Assembly (NCBI GenBank): GCA_900770295.1
Contig: CAAGJQ010000111.1
Span: 1 to 21,339, forward strand
Source: an uncultured Oscillibacter sp.
Lineage (GTDB): Bacteria; Bacillota; Clostridia; Oscillospirales; Oscillospiraceae
Direction: 5' to 3'
Length of the DNA stretch: 21,339 bases
Each line of letters begins with the position of its first letter. The first letter of the stretch is position 1. Below, piece by piece: positions 13,320-21,195 of the stretch. The notes below the pieces were generated by a model that saw nothing but the letters and a program-made list of their open reading frames with translations, was not told where the DNA came from and did no database searches. A program made the position numbers and the translations under genes.

Positions 13320-14840
13320 ATGACGCTTCTGCGTGAAAGTTATCTGTACCATCTGTGGCTGGCCCTGTGCGCAATTTATGAAGACAGCACTGTCCACAGG
13401 ATCCTGGCGCGGCTGGGCGGCTGGTGCGGCCGCCAGATCGGCGAAAGCCGTATTTTAAACCTGCTGTGCCGGGAGGGCGCGGTGGCCCGGTCCTGGCCGG
13501 AGAGCGGCCTCTGCCGGGTGCTGACCTTTCTGGTGAATCTGCCCGGCTGGCTGCTGCATAAGCTGTATGGTGCCCTGTCCGTGACCTTTGAGGACAGTGT
13601 GTTCGCCCGCCTGGCTTTCGCCATGGGTGACGAGACGGCCATTGCCCAGTCCTGGGTCATCATGCTGCTGTGGATCATCCCGTTCTCCCATTGGAATAAC
13701 GCTTACAGCCTGATGGGATTCACGCTGCTGCTGGTGCTGTTCTATGCCGGTGCCATGCACCGGGAGGACTGCCGGCTGGACCTGCGCGGCATCGGCTTTT
13801 ATCCCATGGTGATGTTTGCGGCCGTGTTTGTGGCAGTGGCCTTTTCCTATGCGCCGTCCCTGTCCATGCGGTTTCTGCTTTACCACATCTCCGCGGCTTT
13901 GTGCGTGCTGGTGACGGTCAGCGCCGTCCGATCCGGAGAAGACTTGAAACGTCTGGCGGCCGGCGGCGGCGTCTGCGTGCTGGTGTCATCCGCGTACGGC
14001 GTGTATCAGCGCATCCAGGGCGTGGAGGTCAACCCCTCCTATGTGGACCTGGAGGTCAATGTTGGAATGCCCGGCCGTGTGGAGTCTTTCTTCGATAATC
14101 CAAACACCTTTGCCGAAGTTCTGATTTTGCTGCTGCCGCTGGTGCTGGCCCTGATCTTGTGCTCCCGCCATCCCGTCAGCAGACTGGCGGCCTGCGGCGT
14201 GTTCGCCGTTGGCGTGGCTGCGCTGGGCATGACCTATTCCCGGGCCAGCTGGGTGGGCATTGCCTGTGCCATGGCGGTCATGGTGTTTTTGTGGCGGCCC
14301 AGGCTGATTCCTGTGTTTGCGGTTCTGTGCGTGCTCTGCATCCCGCTGCTGCCCACCACCATTTGGAACCGCATCCTGACCATCGCCAATCCGGCGGATT
14401 CCTCGACTTCCAGCCGGGTCCCCCTATATGAGGCGGCGTTGGAGGTCATTAAAAAATCGCCGATTTTCGGAGCGGGTCTGGGAACTGCCGCCACACAGGC
14501 CTACATCAAAAATTACAATCTGTATCACGGAAGCGCCCCCTTTGTCCATGCCCACAACTTCTATCTGGAGGTGTGGATCGAGGCGGGGCTGCTGGGCATC
14601 ATCGGTTTTGTGGGCTCCCTGCTTTGGAATATCAAGCGGGCTGCCCGCACAGTTCAGCACTGCACAGATTCTGCGGCCCGGACGATCACCTGCGCGGCGG
14701 CCGCCGCGCTGTGCGGCGCCATGGTCTGCGGTCTGGCCGACTATTTGTGGAACTACCCGCGCGTCATGTGCATGTTCTGGTTTGTCTTTGCCGTGGCTCT
14801 TGCCGGAACCAAGATTTGCCGCGCGGAGATGGCGGAGTGA
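13320..14840 (+). CDS. O-antigen ligase / polymerase-family (Wzy-like) membrane protein
   Basis: A 506-residue protein with about ten hydrophobic helices from residue 115 on. The N-terminal 110 residues are less hydrophobic and not typical of the family. Family signatures include VESFFDNPNTFAEVLILLLP, SRASWVG in the middle, and the long extracellular loop ending FVHAHNFYLEVWIEAGLLG. The His-rich HAHNFYLE segment matches the conserved region of O-antigen ligase/WaaL-Wzy proteins (PF04932). In Gram-positives such proteins polymerise or transfer lipid-linked glycans to capsule or wall polymers. It is co-transcribed with the upstream glycosyltransferase. Whether it is a ligase or polymerase cannot be decided from sequence. 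Confidence 0.85.
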   Translation: MTLLRESYLYHLWLALCAIYEDSTVHRILARLGGWCGRQIGESRILNLLCREGAVARSWPESGLCRVLTFLVNLPGWLLHKLYGALSVTFEDSVFARLAFAMGDETAIAQSWVIMLLWIIPFSHWNNAYSLMGFTLLLVLFYAGAMHREDCRLDLRGIGFYPMVMFAAVFVAVAFSYAPSLSMRFLLYHISAALCVLVTVSAVRSGEDLKRLAAGGGVCVLVSSAYGVYQRIQGVEVNPSYVDLEVNVGMPGRVESFFDNPNTFAEVLILLLPLVLALILCSRHPVSRLAACGVFAVGVAALGMTYSRASWVGIACAMAVMVFLWRPRLIPVFAVLCVLCIPLLPTTIWNRILTIANPADSSTSSRVPLYEAALEVIKKSPIFGAGLGTAATQAYIKNYNLYHGSAPFVHAHNFYLEVWIEAGLLGIIGFVGSLLWNIKRAARTVQHCTDSAARTITCAAAAALCGAMVCGLADYLWNYPRVMCMFWFVFAVALAGTKICRAEMAE

Positions 14841-14960
14841 CCCGTTCCTGTGCACAGCGAATGGCGGGATTTGACCGGAGAGCCTGCACCAGCCGGAGGC
14901 CGGCGGGGAAACACGTTCAGAACAGAAGCGGACAACACGGAATTTGACGGAGGGAATGAA

Positions 14961-16202
14961 ATGAAGAACGTCTTATATGGAAAGTGTGTCAAGTGCGGAA
15001 AGACCTACGAGGCGGTCCCGGACCTGACCACCTGTGAATGCGGCGGTATTCTGGACATCACCTATGATTACGAATACATCAAAAGCCGGCTGACAAAAGA
15101 GAAACTGGCCGCAAGGACCGAACGGACCATGTGGCGTTACCGGGAGCTGCTGCCCATCGAGGAGACCACGGAGCCCACGCCCCTGCGGGTGGGCTGGTCC
15201 CCGCTGTACGAGGAGCCCCGGCTGGCGGAACAGCTGGGTCTTAAAAAACTGTGGGTGAAGGACGACGGCCAGAACCCCACCGCGTCACTGAAGGACCGGG
15301 CCTCCGCCATGGCCGTGGCCAAGGCCCGGGAGGCCGGCGCAAAGGTGATCGCCTGCTCCTCCACCGGCAACGCGGCCTCTTCTCTGGCGGGCAACGCCGC
15401 CGCGGCCGGCCTCAAGACCTATATCTTTGTCCCCAGCCGTGCCCCCAAGGGCAAAGTGGCTCAGCTGATGACCTTCGGCGCCACCGTCATCTCCGTCCAG
15501 GGCAGCTATGAGGATACCTTCGAGCTGAGTAAACAGGCCATCGACAAATGGGGCTGGTATAACCGCAACGCGGCCATCAACCCCTATCTGTCCGAGGGAA
15601 AAAAGACCGTCTCTCTGGAGATCATGGAGCAGCTGAACTGGCAGGTGCCGGACTACATCGCCATCTCCGTGGGTGACGGCTGTACCATCGCGGGCCTCTG
15701 GAAGGGCTTGAAGGACCTGTATGCCATCGGCTTTATCGACAAGCTGCCCCGGCTGATCTCCGCCCAGGCGGAGGGCTGCTGCCCCCTGAACCGGGCCATC
15801 GCGGAAAATAAGCCCTGGCACCCCATGGAAGAAAACACGCTGGCCGACTCCATCGCCGTGGGCGTGCCCCGGAATGCCGATAAGGCCCTGATGGCCATCC
15901 GGGAGTCCAAGGGCCTGGTGGTGAATGTGTCCGACCAGGAGATCATGGCGGCTCAGAAGCTACTCGGCATGACCTGCGGCGTATTCGGCGAACCTGCCGG
16001 CGTCACCGGAACAGCGGGCGTGAAGAAGCTGTGTGAGCTGGGCGTTATCGGGAAAGAGGACACCGTGGTGTCCGTAGTCACCGGAAATGGCCTGAAGGAT
16101 GTGGCCAATGCCATCAAGGCCTGCGGCGAGCCGATCACGATCCCCTCTGACATGGATCTGCTGCTGAAGGCGTTCGCCGACAAGGGCATTGTTGTGGAGT
16201 AA
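14961..16202 (+). CDS. thrC: Threonine synthase with N-terminal zinc ribbon
   Basis: A 413-residue PLP enzyme. The ATG at 14961 follows GGAGGGAATGAA; the longer frame back to 14850 has no ribosome site. Residues 9-29 form a zinc ribbon (Cys9, Cys12, Cys25, Cys27). The PLP lysine is Lys111 in ASLKDR; CSSTGNAASSLA binds the phosphate region, and VSVVTGNGLKD lies near the C-terminus. It makes threonine from O-phosphohomoserine. The shorter form with zinc ribbon is the plant/archaeal-like class common in Firmicutes. A related PLP lyase is the main alternative, but the motif set favours threonine synthase. It stands alone, without hom or thrB, and ends at a long terminator. Confidence 0.85.
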   Translation: MKNVLYGKCVKCGKTYEAVPDLTTCECGGILDITYDYEYIKSRLTKEKLAARTERTMWRYRELLPIEETTEPTPLRVGWSPLYEEPRLAEQLGLKKLWVKDDGQNPTASLKDRASAMAVAKAREAGAKVIACSSTGNAASSLAGNAAAAGLKTYIFVPSRAPKGKVAQLMTFGATVISVQGSYEDTFELSKQAIDKWGWYNRNAAINPYLSEGKKTVSLEIMEQLNWQVPDYIAISVGDGCTIAGLWKGLKDLYAIGFIDKLPRLISAQAEGCCPLNRAIAENKPWHPMEENTLADSIAVGVPRNADKALMAIRESKGLVVNVSDQEIMAAQKLLGMTCGVFGEPAGVTGTAGVKKLCELGVIGKEDTVVSVVTGNGLKDVANAIKACGEPITIPSDMDLLLKAFADKGIVVE

Positions 16203-16236
16203 ACGGGCGGGACACTCCCGCTGAAACAGAAGAGCA

Positions 16237-16294
16237 AGGACCCAGGCGTCAGGCCCCCTCGCGGGTGCTGCCGGACGCCTGGGTCCTTTTTTTG
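16237..16294 (+). terminator. Strong rho-independent terminator after threonine synthase
   Basis: A 15-bp perfect stem (16237-16251 with 16275-16289) followed by a T run to 16294. The loop is unusually long (23 bases, 16252-16274) and contains a minor GGC/GCC pairing option. Confidence 0.85.
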
Positions 16295-16326
16295 GCAGAT
16301 TTGTGCCGGTTCATGGGGGAAGAGGC

Positions 16327-16355
16327 TTGCCTTTTTGATACAAAAAGACTAGAAT
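16327..16355 (+). promoter_or_regulatory. SigA promoter for the unknown membrane protein gene
   Basis: TTGCCT (16327-16332), a 17-base spacer and TAGAAT (16350-16355). The -10 overlaps the ATG at 16354, which therefore cannot be the start; translation starts at 16381. Confidence 0.65.
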
Positions 16356-16380
16356 GTTGGAAAAGATTGGAGGCGGGACG

Positions 16381-17082
16381 ATGGGCAGAGGAAAAAAGGC
16401 GGCGGCAGCGGCGGCGGTCACGGCAGCCGCTGTGGCCGGTATGGTCACAGGCACGGTATTTGAAAATCCGGCAGACCTGATGCAGGACCCAAATCCCATC
16501 GTCTCCACCCAGCAGGCGGCGGACGATGACGGGGACGCGGCGGCTTCGGAAGAGCGGCAGAGGGGACCGGCCACCCGAGTCAGGGAGTGGGTCCTGCGGC
16601 TTCCCGCAGCGGTCCGCATGCTGGTGGGCGTTCCCCTGTGGGCTTTGGGCTGGGTGCTGCTGACCGGGCTTTCCACCCTCTGGGCCAGCGCGCTGAGTCC
16701 TGTGGTGTCCCGTCTGCTGGGCTGGCTGTGTCTGGCAATCATCCTCATCGCGGTGTTCGCCGCCTCTGTGAAGGCCGCGTTTCCTGCGCTGCCGCTTCGA
16801 AAGATCCTGCGGCCCCGGAACGTGGTGTTCTTGCTGACAGTAACGGCGCTTCTCGCCCTGGCGGACCTTGCGCTGCCCACGGTCTGGGAGGGGTACGACC
16901 TGATTACCCAGACGGTCTGGAGAGTGGGCGCCACCTGTCTGCTGGCTTTTTCCTGCTGCGCCGCCCTGGGGCGGAACAGGAAGCGGGGTGAGCCCCGGCG
17001 GACCTCGGAGGAGCGGACCCCGGAGGAGATCCGGGAGATCGCCCGCCAGCTGGCGGACAGCGTCTCGCCGCGCCGCGACTGA
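16381..17082 (+). CDS. Multi-pass membrane protein, function unknown
   Basis: A 233-residue protein starting at 16381, seven bases after GGAGG (16369-16373). The N-terminus is a run of Ala and Val after basic residues (MGRGKKAAAAAAVTAAAVAG), which may be a first helix or signal. An acidic, disordered segment covers residues about 30-62. Four hydrophobic helices lie at about 78-100, 110-133, 147-168 and 176-196. The C-terminal tail is strongly charged (about 197-233), with RTPEEIREIARQLADSV. No known family motif was recognised. It has its own promoter and terminator, so it is a single-gene unit. Confidence 0.6.
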   Translation: MGRGKKAAAAAAVTAAAVAGMVTGTVFENPADLMQDPNPIVSTQQAADDDGDAAASEERQRGPATRVREWVLRLPAAVRMLVGVPLWALGWVLLTGLSTLWASALSPVVSRLLGWLCLAIILIAVFAASVKAAFPALPLRKILRPRNVVFLLTVTALLALADLALPTVWEGYDLITQTVWRVGATCLLAFSCCAALGRNRKRGEPRRTSEERTPEEIREIARQLADSVSPRRD

Positions 17083-17095
17083 AATGGGAGAAAAC

Positions 17096-17126
17096 AGCCC
17101 CCGGCAGAAAAGTTCCGCCGGGGGCT
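17096..17126. terminator. Terminator between convergent membrane-protein and CBS genes
   Basis: A 10-bp stem AGCCCCCGGC/GCCGGGGGCT (17096-17105 with 17117-17126) around an 11-base loop. Only a loose T-rich stretch follows (17127-17150), but its position between convergent stops supports the call. Confidence 0.6.
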
Positions 17127-17134
17127 TCCACGTT

Positions 17135-17581
17135 TTATACGATTTTTTGCAGGGGCAGAGCGGCCTCATCCTTTTGCTCGGCAAAATAGCGGATGATATC
17201 TTTTCGGGTGACAATGCCGGTGAAATTTCCCAAATCATCCACCACGGGGATGAAATTCTGGTTCATGGCACTGCTGAGCAGCTCTTCCATACTGACGGTG
17301 ATCCGGACGGGGGGATAATTGTTTCCGTGCAGGATGTCCCGAATGTGCAGATGCTCCAGATCCTTGATGGAACGCAGCTGCCGGGAGTCGGCATCGTTGG
17401 AGAGAATCTGCCAGAGGAAATCGCCCTCACTGACGGTTCCTACATACTGTCCGCTTCGGGAGATGACGGGAATAGCCGTATAGCCGTGGTACCGCATCTT
17501 TTCCAGTCCCTGGCGGAAGGTGTAGTCATCGTACAGATAGGCGACACGGTTCTTGGGGAGCAGAAAATAAGCAATGTTCAC
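17135..17581 (-). CDS. Stand-alone tandem CBS-domain protein
   Basis: A 148-residue protein with AGAGG upstream. Two CBS motifs fill nearly the whole length: residues about 10-65 (GLEKMRYHGYTAIPVIS, then YVGTVSEGDFLW) and about 80-140 (SMEELLSSAMNQNFIPVVDD, then FTGIVTRKDIIRYF). A tandem CBS pair binds adenine nucleotides such as AMP, ATP or c-di-AMP. With no fused effector, it must act through a partner, as in CbpA/CbpB-type c-di-AMP receptors; that comparison is inference. It is divergent from the Crp/Fnr-type gene. Confidence 0.85.
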   Translation of the reverse strand: MNIAYFLLPKNRVAYLYDDYTFRQGLEKMRYHGYTAIPVISRSGQYVGTVSEGDFLWQILSNDADSRQLRSIKDLEHLHIRDILHGNNYPPVRITVSMEELLSSAMNQNFIPVVDDLGNFTGIVTRKDIIRYFAEQKDEAALPLQKIV

Positions 17582-17706
17582 TTTGCAGCCTCTTTTCTCG
17601 GGGGGGCGGAAGATCCGCCTGTATTCACTGGTTGCCTCTATTTATAATATACAGGATGAAGGCGGAAATTTGATGAACAATCTATGAAATATGCCCGCCT
17701 GGAGGC

Positions 17707-17735
17707 TTTACATTTTTGTGAAAAGCTGATATGAT
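17707..17735 (+). promoter_or_regulatory. SigA promoter for the Crp/Fnr-type regulator gene
   Basis: TTTACA (17707-17712), a 17-base spacer and TATGAT (17730-17735). The -10 covers the ATG at 17731, ruling it out as the start codon. Confidence 0.7.
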
Positions 17736-17772
17736 ACGCAAGTGGTATATGCAACAGAAAGGGGCGGCCATC

Positions 17773-18432
17773 ATGCTGTCGCAGCAGGAATTGGAAAAAA
17801 GCCCGTTGTTTCAGGATATCAGCTATGAGGATTATCTCCGAATGCTGGATTGCTTTCAGGCTGTACAGCGGTCTTTCAGGGCGGATGATTTGATCTATGA
17901 TTTCTCATCCAGAGAGAATAACGCAGTGGGGATCTTGGAACGGGGAGAGGCGTCTGTGATCCGGATTGACGAGGACGGTGTATCCACGGTACTGGAGGAG
18001 CTGAGCGTCGGCGGCGTGTTCGGAAAGATGCTGGCCTATTCCGGCTCTGTGCGGGACAGCCTGGAGGTCGTCTGCCGCACACCCTGCGAGGTTCTGTTCA
18101 TCGACTATCCCCATATCCTCAAGCGCTGTGAGCGGGCCTGCACCCATCACAGCCTGCTGGTGCAGAATATGCTGCGGCTGATGTCGGACAAGGCCCAGGC
18201 CCTCTCACAGCGGGTGGATGTGTTGTCCAGGCGGTCCATCCGGGAAAAGCTGCTCTGCTACTTCCGCCAACTCTCAGAACAGGAGGGAAAGCAGACCTTC
18301 ACCCTCCCGTTTTCCCTGAGCATGCTGGCGGACTATATCGCAACGGACCGCAGCGCCATGATGCGGGAACTCAAACGATTGAAAGAAGAGGGAATTATCC
18401 GGTCCGATGGGCGGAAAATTACACTTTGCTAG
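17773..18432 (+). CDS. Crp/Fnr-family transcriptional regulator
   Basis: A 219-residue protein starting at 17773 after AGAAAGGGG. A cyclic-nucleotide-binding-like beta barrel spans residues about 10-125 (LFQDISYEDYLRMLDCF, then GILERGEASVIRIDEDG, then ELSVGGVFGKMLAYSG). A dimer helix follows at about 130-160. The C-terminal winged helix (about 165-219) contains LPFSLSMLADYIATDRSAMM and RELKRLKEEGII, the recognition helix. The FNR-type cysteine cluster is absent. The barrel lacks the usual GExxGE/Arg pattern for cAMP binding (it reads GGVFGKM here), so the effector is unknown. It precedes nfnAB by 150 bases on the same strand and may regulate it, but nfnAB has its own promoter. Confidence 0.87.
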   Translation: MLSQQELEKSPLFQDISYEDYLRMLDCFQAVQRSFRADDLIYDFSSRENNAVGILERGEASVIRIDEDGVSTVLEELSVGGVFGKMLAYSGSVRDSLEVVCRTPCEVLFIDYPHILKRCERACTHHSLLVQNMLRLMSDKAQALSQRVDVLSRRSIREKLLCYFRQLSEQEGKQTFTLPFSLSMLADYIATDRSAMMRELKRLKEEGIIRSDGRKITLC

Positions 18433-18485
18433 CGAAACAGACAAAAGTTTAAAAAAGATTTTGGCGGAATGATATGGAAAACTGA

Positions 18486-18514
18486 TTGACGGGCCAAGAC
18501 GGCTATGTTAAAAT
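18486..18514 (+). promoter_or_regulatory. SigA promoter for nfnAB
   Basis: TTGACG (18486-18491), a 17-base spacer and TAAAAT (18509-18514). The nfnA start at 18583 lies about 68 bases downstream. No clear palindromic operator for the neighbouring Crp/Fnr-type protein was found here. Confidence 0.7.
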
Positions 18515-18582
18515 GTAAACAATGTCGCAGGCAGGATATCGGTCCGTATCAAAATTCGATCATTTGGGAAAGAAGGAAAAGT

Positions 18583-19425
18583 ATGTATCGTATTGTGAGA
18601 AAAGAGGCCCTACGTCCCACTGTCACCTTGTATGAGATTGAGGCCCCCCTGGTAGCCAAGAAGGCGCAGCCGGGCCAGTTCATCATCCTGCGGGTGGATG
18701 AGAACGGCGAACGCATCCCCATCACGATCAATAATTATGATCCCGAGAAGGGGACTGTTACCATTATCGTCCAGACCGTGGGCGCCACCACCGAGAAGCT
18801 GGCCCACCTGAACCAGGGCGACTGCCTCCAGGACTTCGTTGGCCCCCTGGGCAAGGCCACCGAGACCGAGGGCAAGAAGAAAGTCTGCGTGGTCGGCGGC
18901 GGCGTGGGCTGCGCCATCGCGTATCCTGTCCTGAAGAAGTTCCATGATGACGGTGCCGAGGTCCACGCGGTCGTCGGCTTTAAGAATAAAGACCTGGTCA
19001 TTTTGGAGGATGACTTCCGCAAGTCCTCCGATGTGCTGAAGATCTGCACCGATGACGGCTCCTACGGCCAGAAGGGCCTGGTCACCGACGCGCTGAAGGA
19101 GTTGATCGATGCCGGCAACCAGTATGACGAGGTGTTCGCCATCGGCCCCATGATCATGATGAAATTCGTCTCCCTGACCACCAAGCCCTACGGCATCCCC
19201 ACCACTGTCTCCATGAGCCCCATCATGGTGGACGGCACCGGCATGTGCGGCGGCTGCCGTCTGAGTGTCGGCGGCGAGATGAAGTTCGCCTGCGTCGACG
19301 GCCCTGACTTTGACGGCCATAAGGTCGACTGGGATCTGGCTGTCAAGCGCAACCAGATGTATCGGGACTTCGAGATGCACAAGCACGAGGAGACCTGCAA
19401 CCTGTTCAAGAAGGAGGCCGAATAA
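18583..19425 (+). CDS. nfnA: NfnA: small subunit of NADH-dependent ferredoxin:NADP+ oxidoreductase
   Basis: A 280-residue protein starting at 18583 after AAGAAGG; the frame upstream overlaps the promoter. Domains run as in the PyrK/GltA-like FNR family: a flavin-binding barrel with RIPITI near residue 44, an NAD-binding fold beginning VCVVGGGVGC (102-110), and a C-terminal [2Fe-2S] site in VDGTGMCGGCRLSVGG with candidate ligands Asp217, Cys222, Cys225 and Cys237. With NfnB it forms the soluble electron-bifurcating complex that couples NADH and reduced ferredoxin oxidation to NADP+ reduction. Databases often name it sulfide dehydrogenase or dihydroorotate dehydrogenase-like. Codons are strongly C/G-ending (AAG, GAG, ATC), suggesting high expression. 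It lies two bases ahead of nfnB. Confidence 0.88.
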   Translation: MYRIVRKEALRPTVTLYEIEAPLVAKKAQPGQFIILRVDENGERIPITINNYDPEKGTVTIIVQTVGATTEKLAHLNQGDCLQDFVGPLGKATETEGKKKVCVVGGGVGCAIAYPVLKKFHDDGAEVHAVVGFKNKDLVILEDDFRKSSDVLKICTDDGSYGQKGLVTDALKELIDAGNQYDEVFAIGPMIMMKFVSLTTKPYGIPTTVSMSPIMVDGTGMCGGCRLSVGGEMKFACVDGPDFDGHKVDWDLAVKRNQMYRDFEMHKHEETCNLFKKEAE

Positions 19426-19427
19426 TC

Positions 19428-20810
19428 ATGGCGAATATGTCTTTGACCAAGAATCCCATGCCCTCCCAGGACCCCAACGTCCGGAATAAGAATTTTGAGG
19501 AAGTGGCACTGGGCTATACTGAGGAGCAGGCTCTGGACGAGGCCCAGCGCTGCCTGAACTGCAAGAACAAGCCCTGCATGACCGGCTGTCCTGTTATGGT
19601 ACATATCCCCGAGTTCATCGCCGAGGTGGCCAAGGGCAATTTTGAGGAGGCCTATCAGATCATCTCCCACACCTCCGCCCTGCCCGCCGTCTGCGGCCGT
19701 GTCTGCCCCCAGGAGAACCAGTGCGAGAAGTACTGCGTCCGGGGCAAGAAGGGTGATCCCGTGGGTATCGGCCGTCTGGAGCGTTTCGTGGCCGACTGGC
19801 ACAACGCCCACGCCACCGCCGCCCCTGAAAAGCCCGCTTCCAACGGCCATCGTGTAGCCGTTGTGGGTTCCGGCCCCGCAGGCCTGACCTGCGCCGGCGA
19901 TCTGGCCCGCAAGGGTTACGAGGTCACCGTGTTCGAGGCGCTGCACCTGGCCGGCGGCGTGCTGGTCTACGGCATCCCCGAGTTCCGTCTGCCCAAGTCC
20001 ATCGTCCAGAAGGAAGTGGACGGCCTGAAGGCGCTGGGCGTCACCATCGCCACCGATACCGTTGTCGGCCGCACCATCACCATCGACGAGCTGATGGAGG
20101 AGCAGGGCTTCGAGGCCGTGTTCATCGGCTCCGGCGCCGGTCTGCCCATGTTCATGAACATCCCCGGCGTCAACTATAAGGGCGTGTTCTCCGCCAACGA
20201 GTTCCTGACCCGCATCAACCTGATGAAGGCCTACAGGCCCGACTCCGACACCCCCATTGTCCATCCCAAGAAGGTGGCCGTGGTGGGCGGCGGCAACGTG
20301 GCCATGGACGCCGCGCGTTGCGCCAAGCGCCTGGGCGCCGAGGTCTACATCGTCTACCGCCGCGGCATGGAAGAGCTGCCCGCCCGTAAGGAAGAGGTGG
20401 AGCACGCCGAGGAAGAGGGCATCATCTTCAAGACCCTCAACAACCCCGTGGAGATCCTGGCCGACGAAAACGACAATGTCAACAAGATCCGCTGCATCCA
20501 GATGGAGCTGGGCGAGCCCGACGCCTCCGGACGCCGCCGTCCCGTGGAAGTTCCCGGCAGCGAGTTCGAGCTGGACGTGGACTGCGTCATCATGGCTCTG
20601 GGCACCAGCCCCAACCCCCTGATCAAGTCCACCACCAAGGGCCTGGAGATCAACAAGAAGGGTGGCATCGTCGTCAATGAGGACGGCCTGACCTCCCGCG
20701 AGAACGTCTACGCCGGCGGCGACGCCGTCACCGGCGCTGCCACCGTCATTCTGGCCATGGGCGCCGGCAAGACTGCCGCCAAGGCCATCGACGAGGCTCT
20801 GAGCAAGTAA
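19428..20810 (+). CDS. nfnB: NfnB: large subunit of NADH-dependent ferredoxin:NADP+ oxidoreductase
   Basis: A 460-residue protein homologous to the small subunit of glutamate synthase. The N-terminal domain carries two [4Fe-4S] cysteine sets: Cys42, Cys45, Cys50, Cys54 and Cys89, Cys93, Cys99, Cys103. The FAD-binding motif is VAVVGSGPAGLTCAGDLA (GSGPAG at 147-152), and the NADPH-binding fold begins VAVVGGGNVAMDAARCA (GGGNVA at 287-292). The C-terminal ENVYAGGDAVTGAATVILAM is the second FAD contact. Absence of a glutamate synthase large subunit beside it, and presence of nfnA two bases upstream, favour the NfnAB complex over glutamate synthase. Its ribosome site (AAGGAGG) lies inside the end of nfnA. 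A strong terminator follows. Confidence 0.9.
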   Translation: MANMSLTKNPMPSQDPNVRNKNFEEVALGYTEEQALDEAQRCLNCKNKPCMTGCPVMVHIPEFIAEVAKGNFEEAYQIISHTSALPAVCGRVCPQENQCEKYCVRGKKGDPVGIGRLERFVADWHNAHATAAPEKPASNGHRVAVVGSGPAGLTCAGDLARKGYEVTVFEALHLAGGVLVYGIPEFRLPKSIVQKEVDGLKALGVTIATDTVVGRTITIDELMEEQGFEAVFIGSGAGLPMFMNIPGVNYKGVFSANEFLTRINLMKAYRPDSDTPIVHPKKVAVVGGGNVAMDAARCAKRLGAEVYIVYRRGMEELPARKEEVEHAEEEGIIFKTLNNPVEILADENDNVNKIRCIQMELGEPDASGRRRPVEVPGSEFELDVDCVIMALGTSPNPLIKSTTKGLEINKKGGIVVNEDGLTSRENVYAGGDAVTGAATVILAMGAGKTAAKAIDEALSK

Positions 20811-20825
20811 ATCCGGATAAAACCG

Positions 20826-20855
20826 ACCGCCCCGCTGAGGAATCAGCGGGGCGGT
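20826..20855 (+). terminator. Terminator after nfnAB
   Basis: A 13-bp perfect stem (20826-20838 with 20843-20855, loop GGAA) with a short T run after it. The flanking AACCG and GGTTT may lengthen pairing. Confidence 0.75.
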
Positions 20856-20859
20856 TTCG

Positions 20860-21190
20860 ACATGATTTCGCTTTGCTCCACAGACTGCGGACAGCGCAAA
20901 CGGCGAACAGGACCGGGAGAAGAATGCCCCGGCACAGAGCACCAGACAGACGCCTGAGCTGGTGCCGGACGTGGGATTTTGATAGATCAGGGAATAGAGC
21001 TGCGCTTTCAAGAGACGCAGCGCAGCCAACCCCAGCCAGCCGCAGCCAAATCGCCCTGGGACATATGCTGCTCCGCGCGCAGGCGGCTGATGGTGGTTCC
21101 AAGGTCCGAGAGATCCCCTCTTTTTGAGGCCGGTATAGCGAAGGGGCGGGAAAAAGTCCGCCAAGCGGCCCTGAAATTTTAGCAACTGAT
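20860..21190. other. Decaying intergenic DNA after nfnAB
   Basis: No intact gene is visible here. Reading frames on both strands are short or are antisense run-ons of nfnB. The only recognisable part is an HTH fragment on the minus strand (21008-21121). A stretch on the minus strand around 20890-20990 reads as a hydrophobic helix in one frame, perhaps part of the same decayed gene. Confidence 0.5.
21008..21121 (-). pseudogene. Decayed XRE-type HTH regulator fragment
   Basis: Read on the minus strand, the frame from 21121 down to the stop at 21008-21010 gives RGDLSDLGTTISRLRAEQHM followed by SQGDLAAA, then unrelated residues and a stop. LGTTISRLRAE plus SQGDLA is the first half of an XRE/Cro-type helix-turn-helix as found in Clostridia regulators, normally continuing with a VSRQSVSKWE recognition helix, which is missing. 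No start codon or ribosome site was found. The fragment is too short for high confidence. Confidence 0.4.
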
Positions 21191-21195
21191 ACTAT

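Noticed and set aside
12165..13397. Minus-strand frame of 410 codons opposite the glycosyltransferase
   Set aside because: The plus strand has a promoter, a ribosome site and the GT-A motifs; the minus product has none.
18433..18582. Possible Crp/Fnr operator ahead of nfnA
   Set aside because: No TTGAT-like or TGTGA-like palindrome was found. Only the promoter is supported.
19188..21185. Very long open reading frame (665 codons) on the minus strand opposite nfnA and nfnB
   Set aside because: It is antisense to two clear genes and arises from their strong C/G-ending codon use. Its product is Gly/His/Val-rich low-complexity sequence with no domain.
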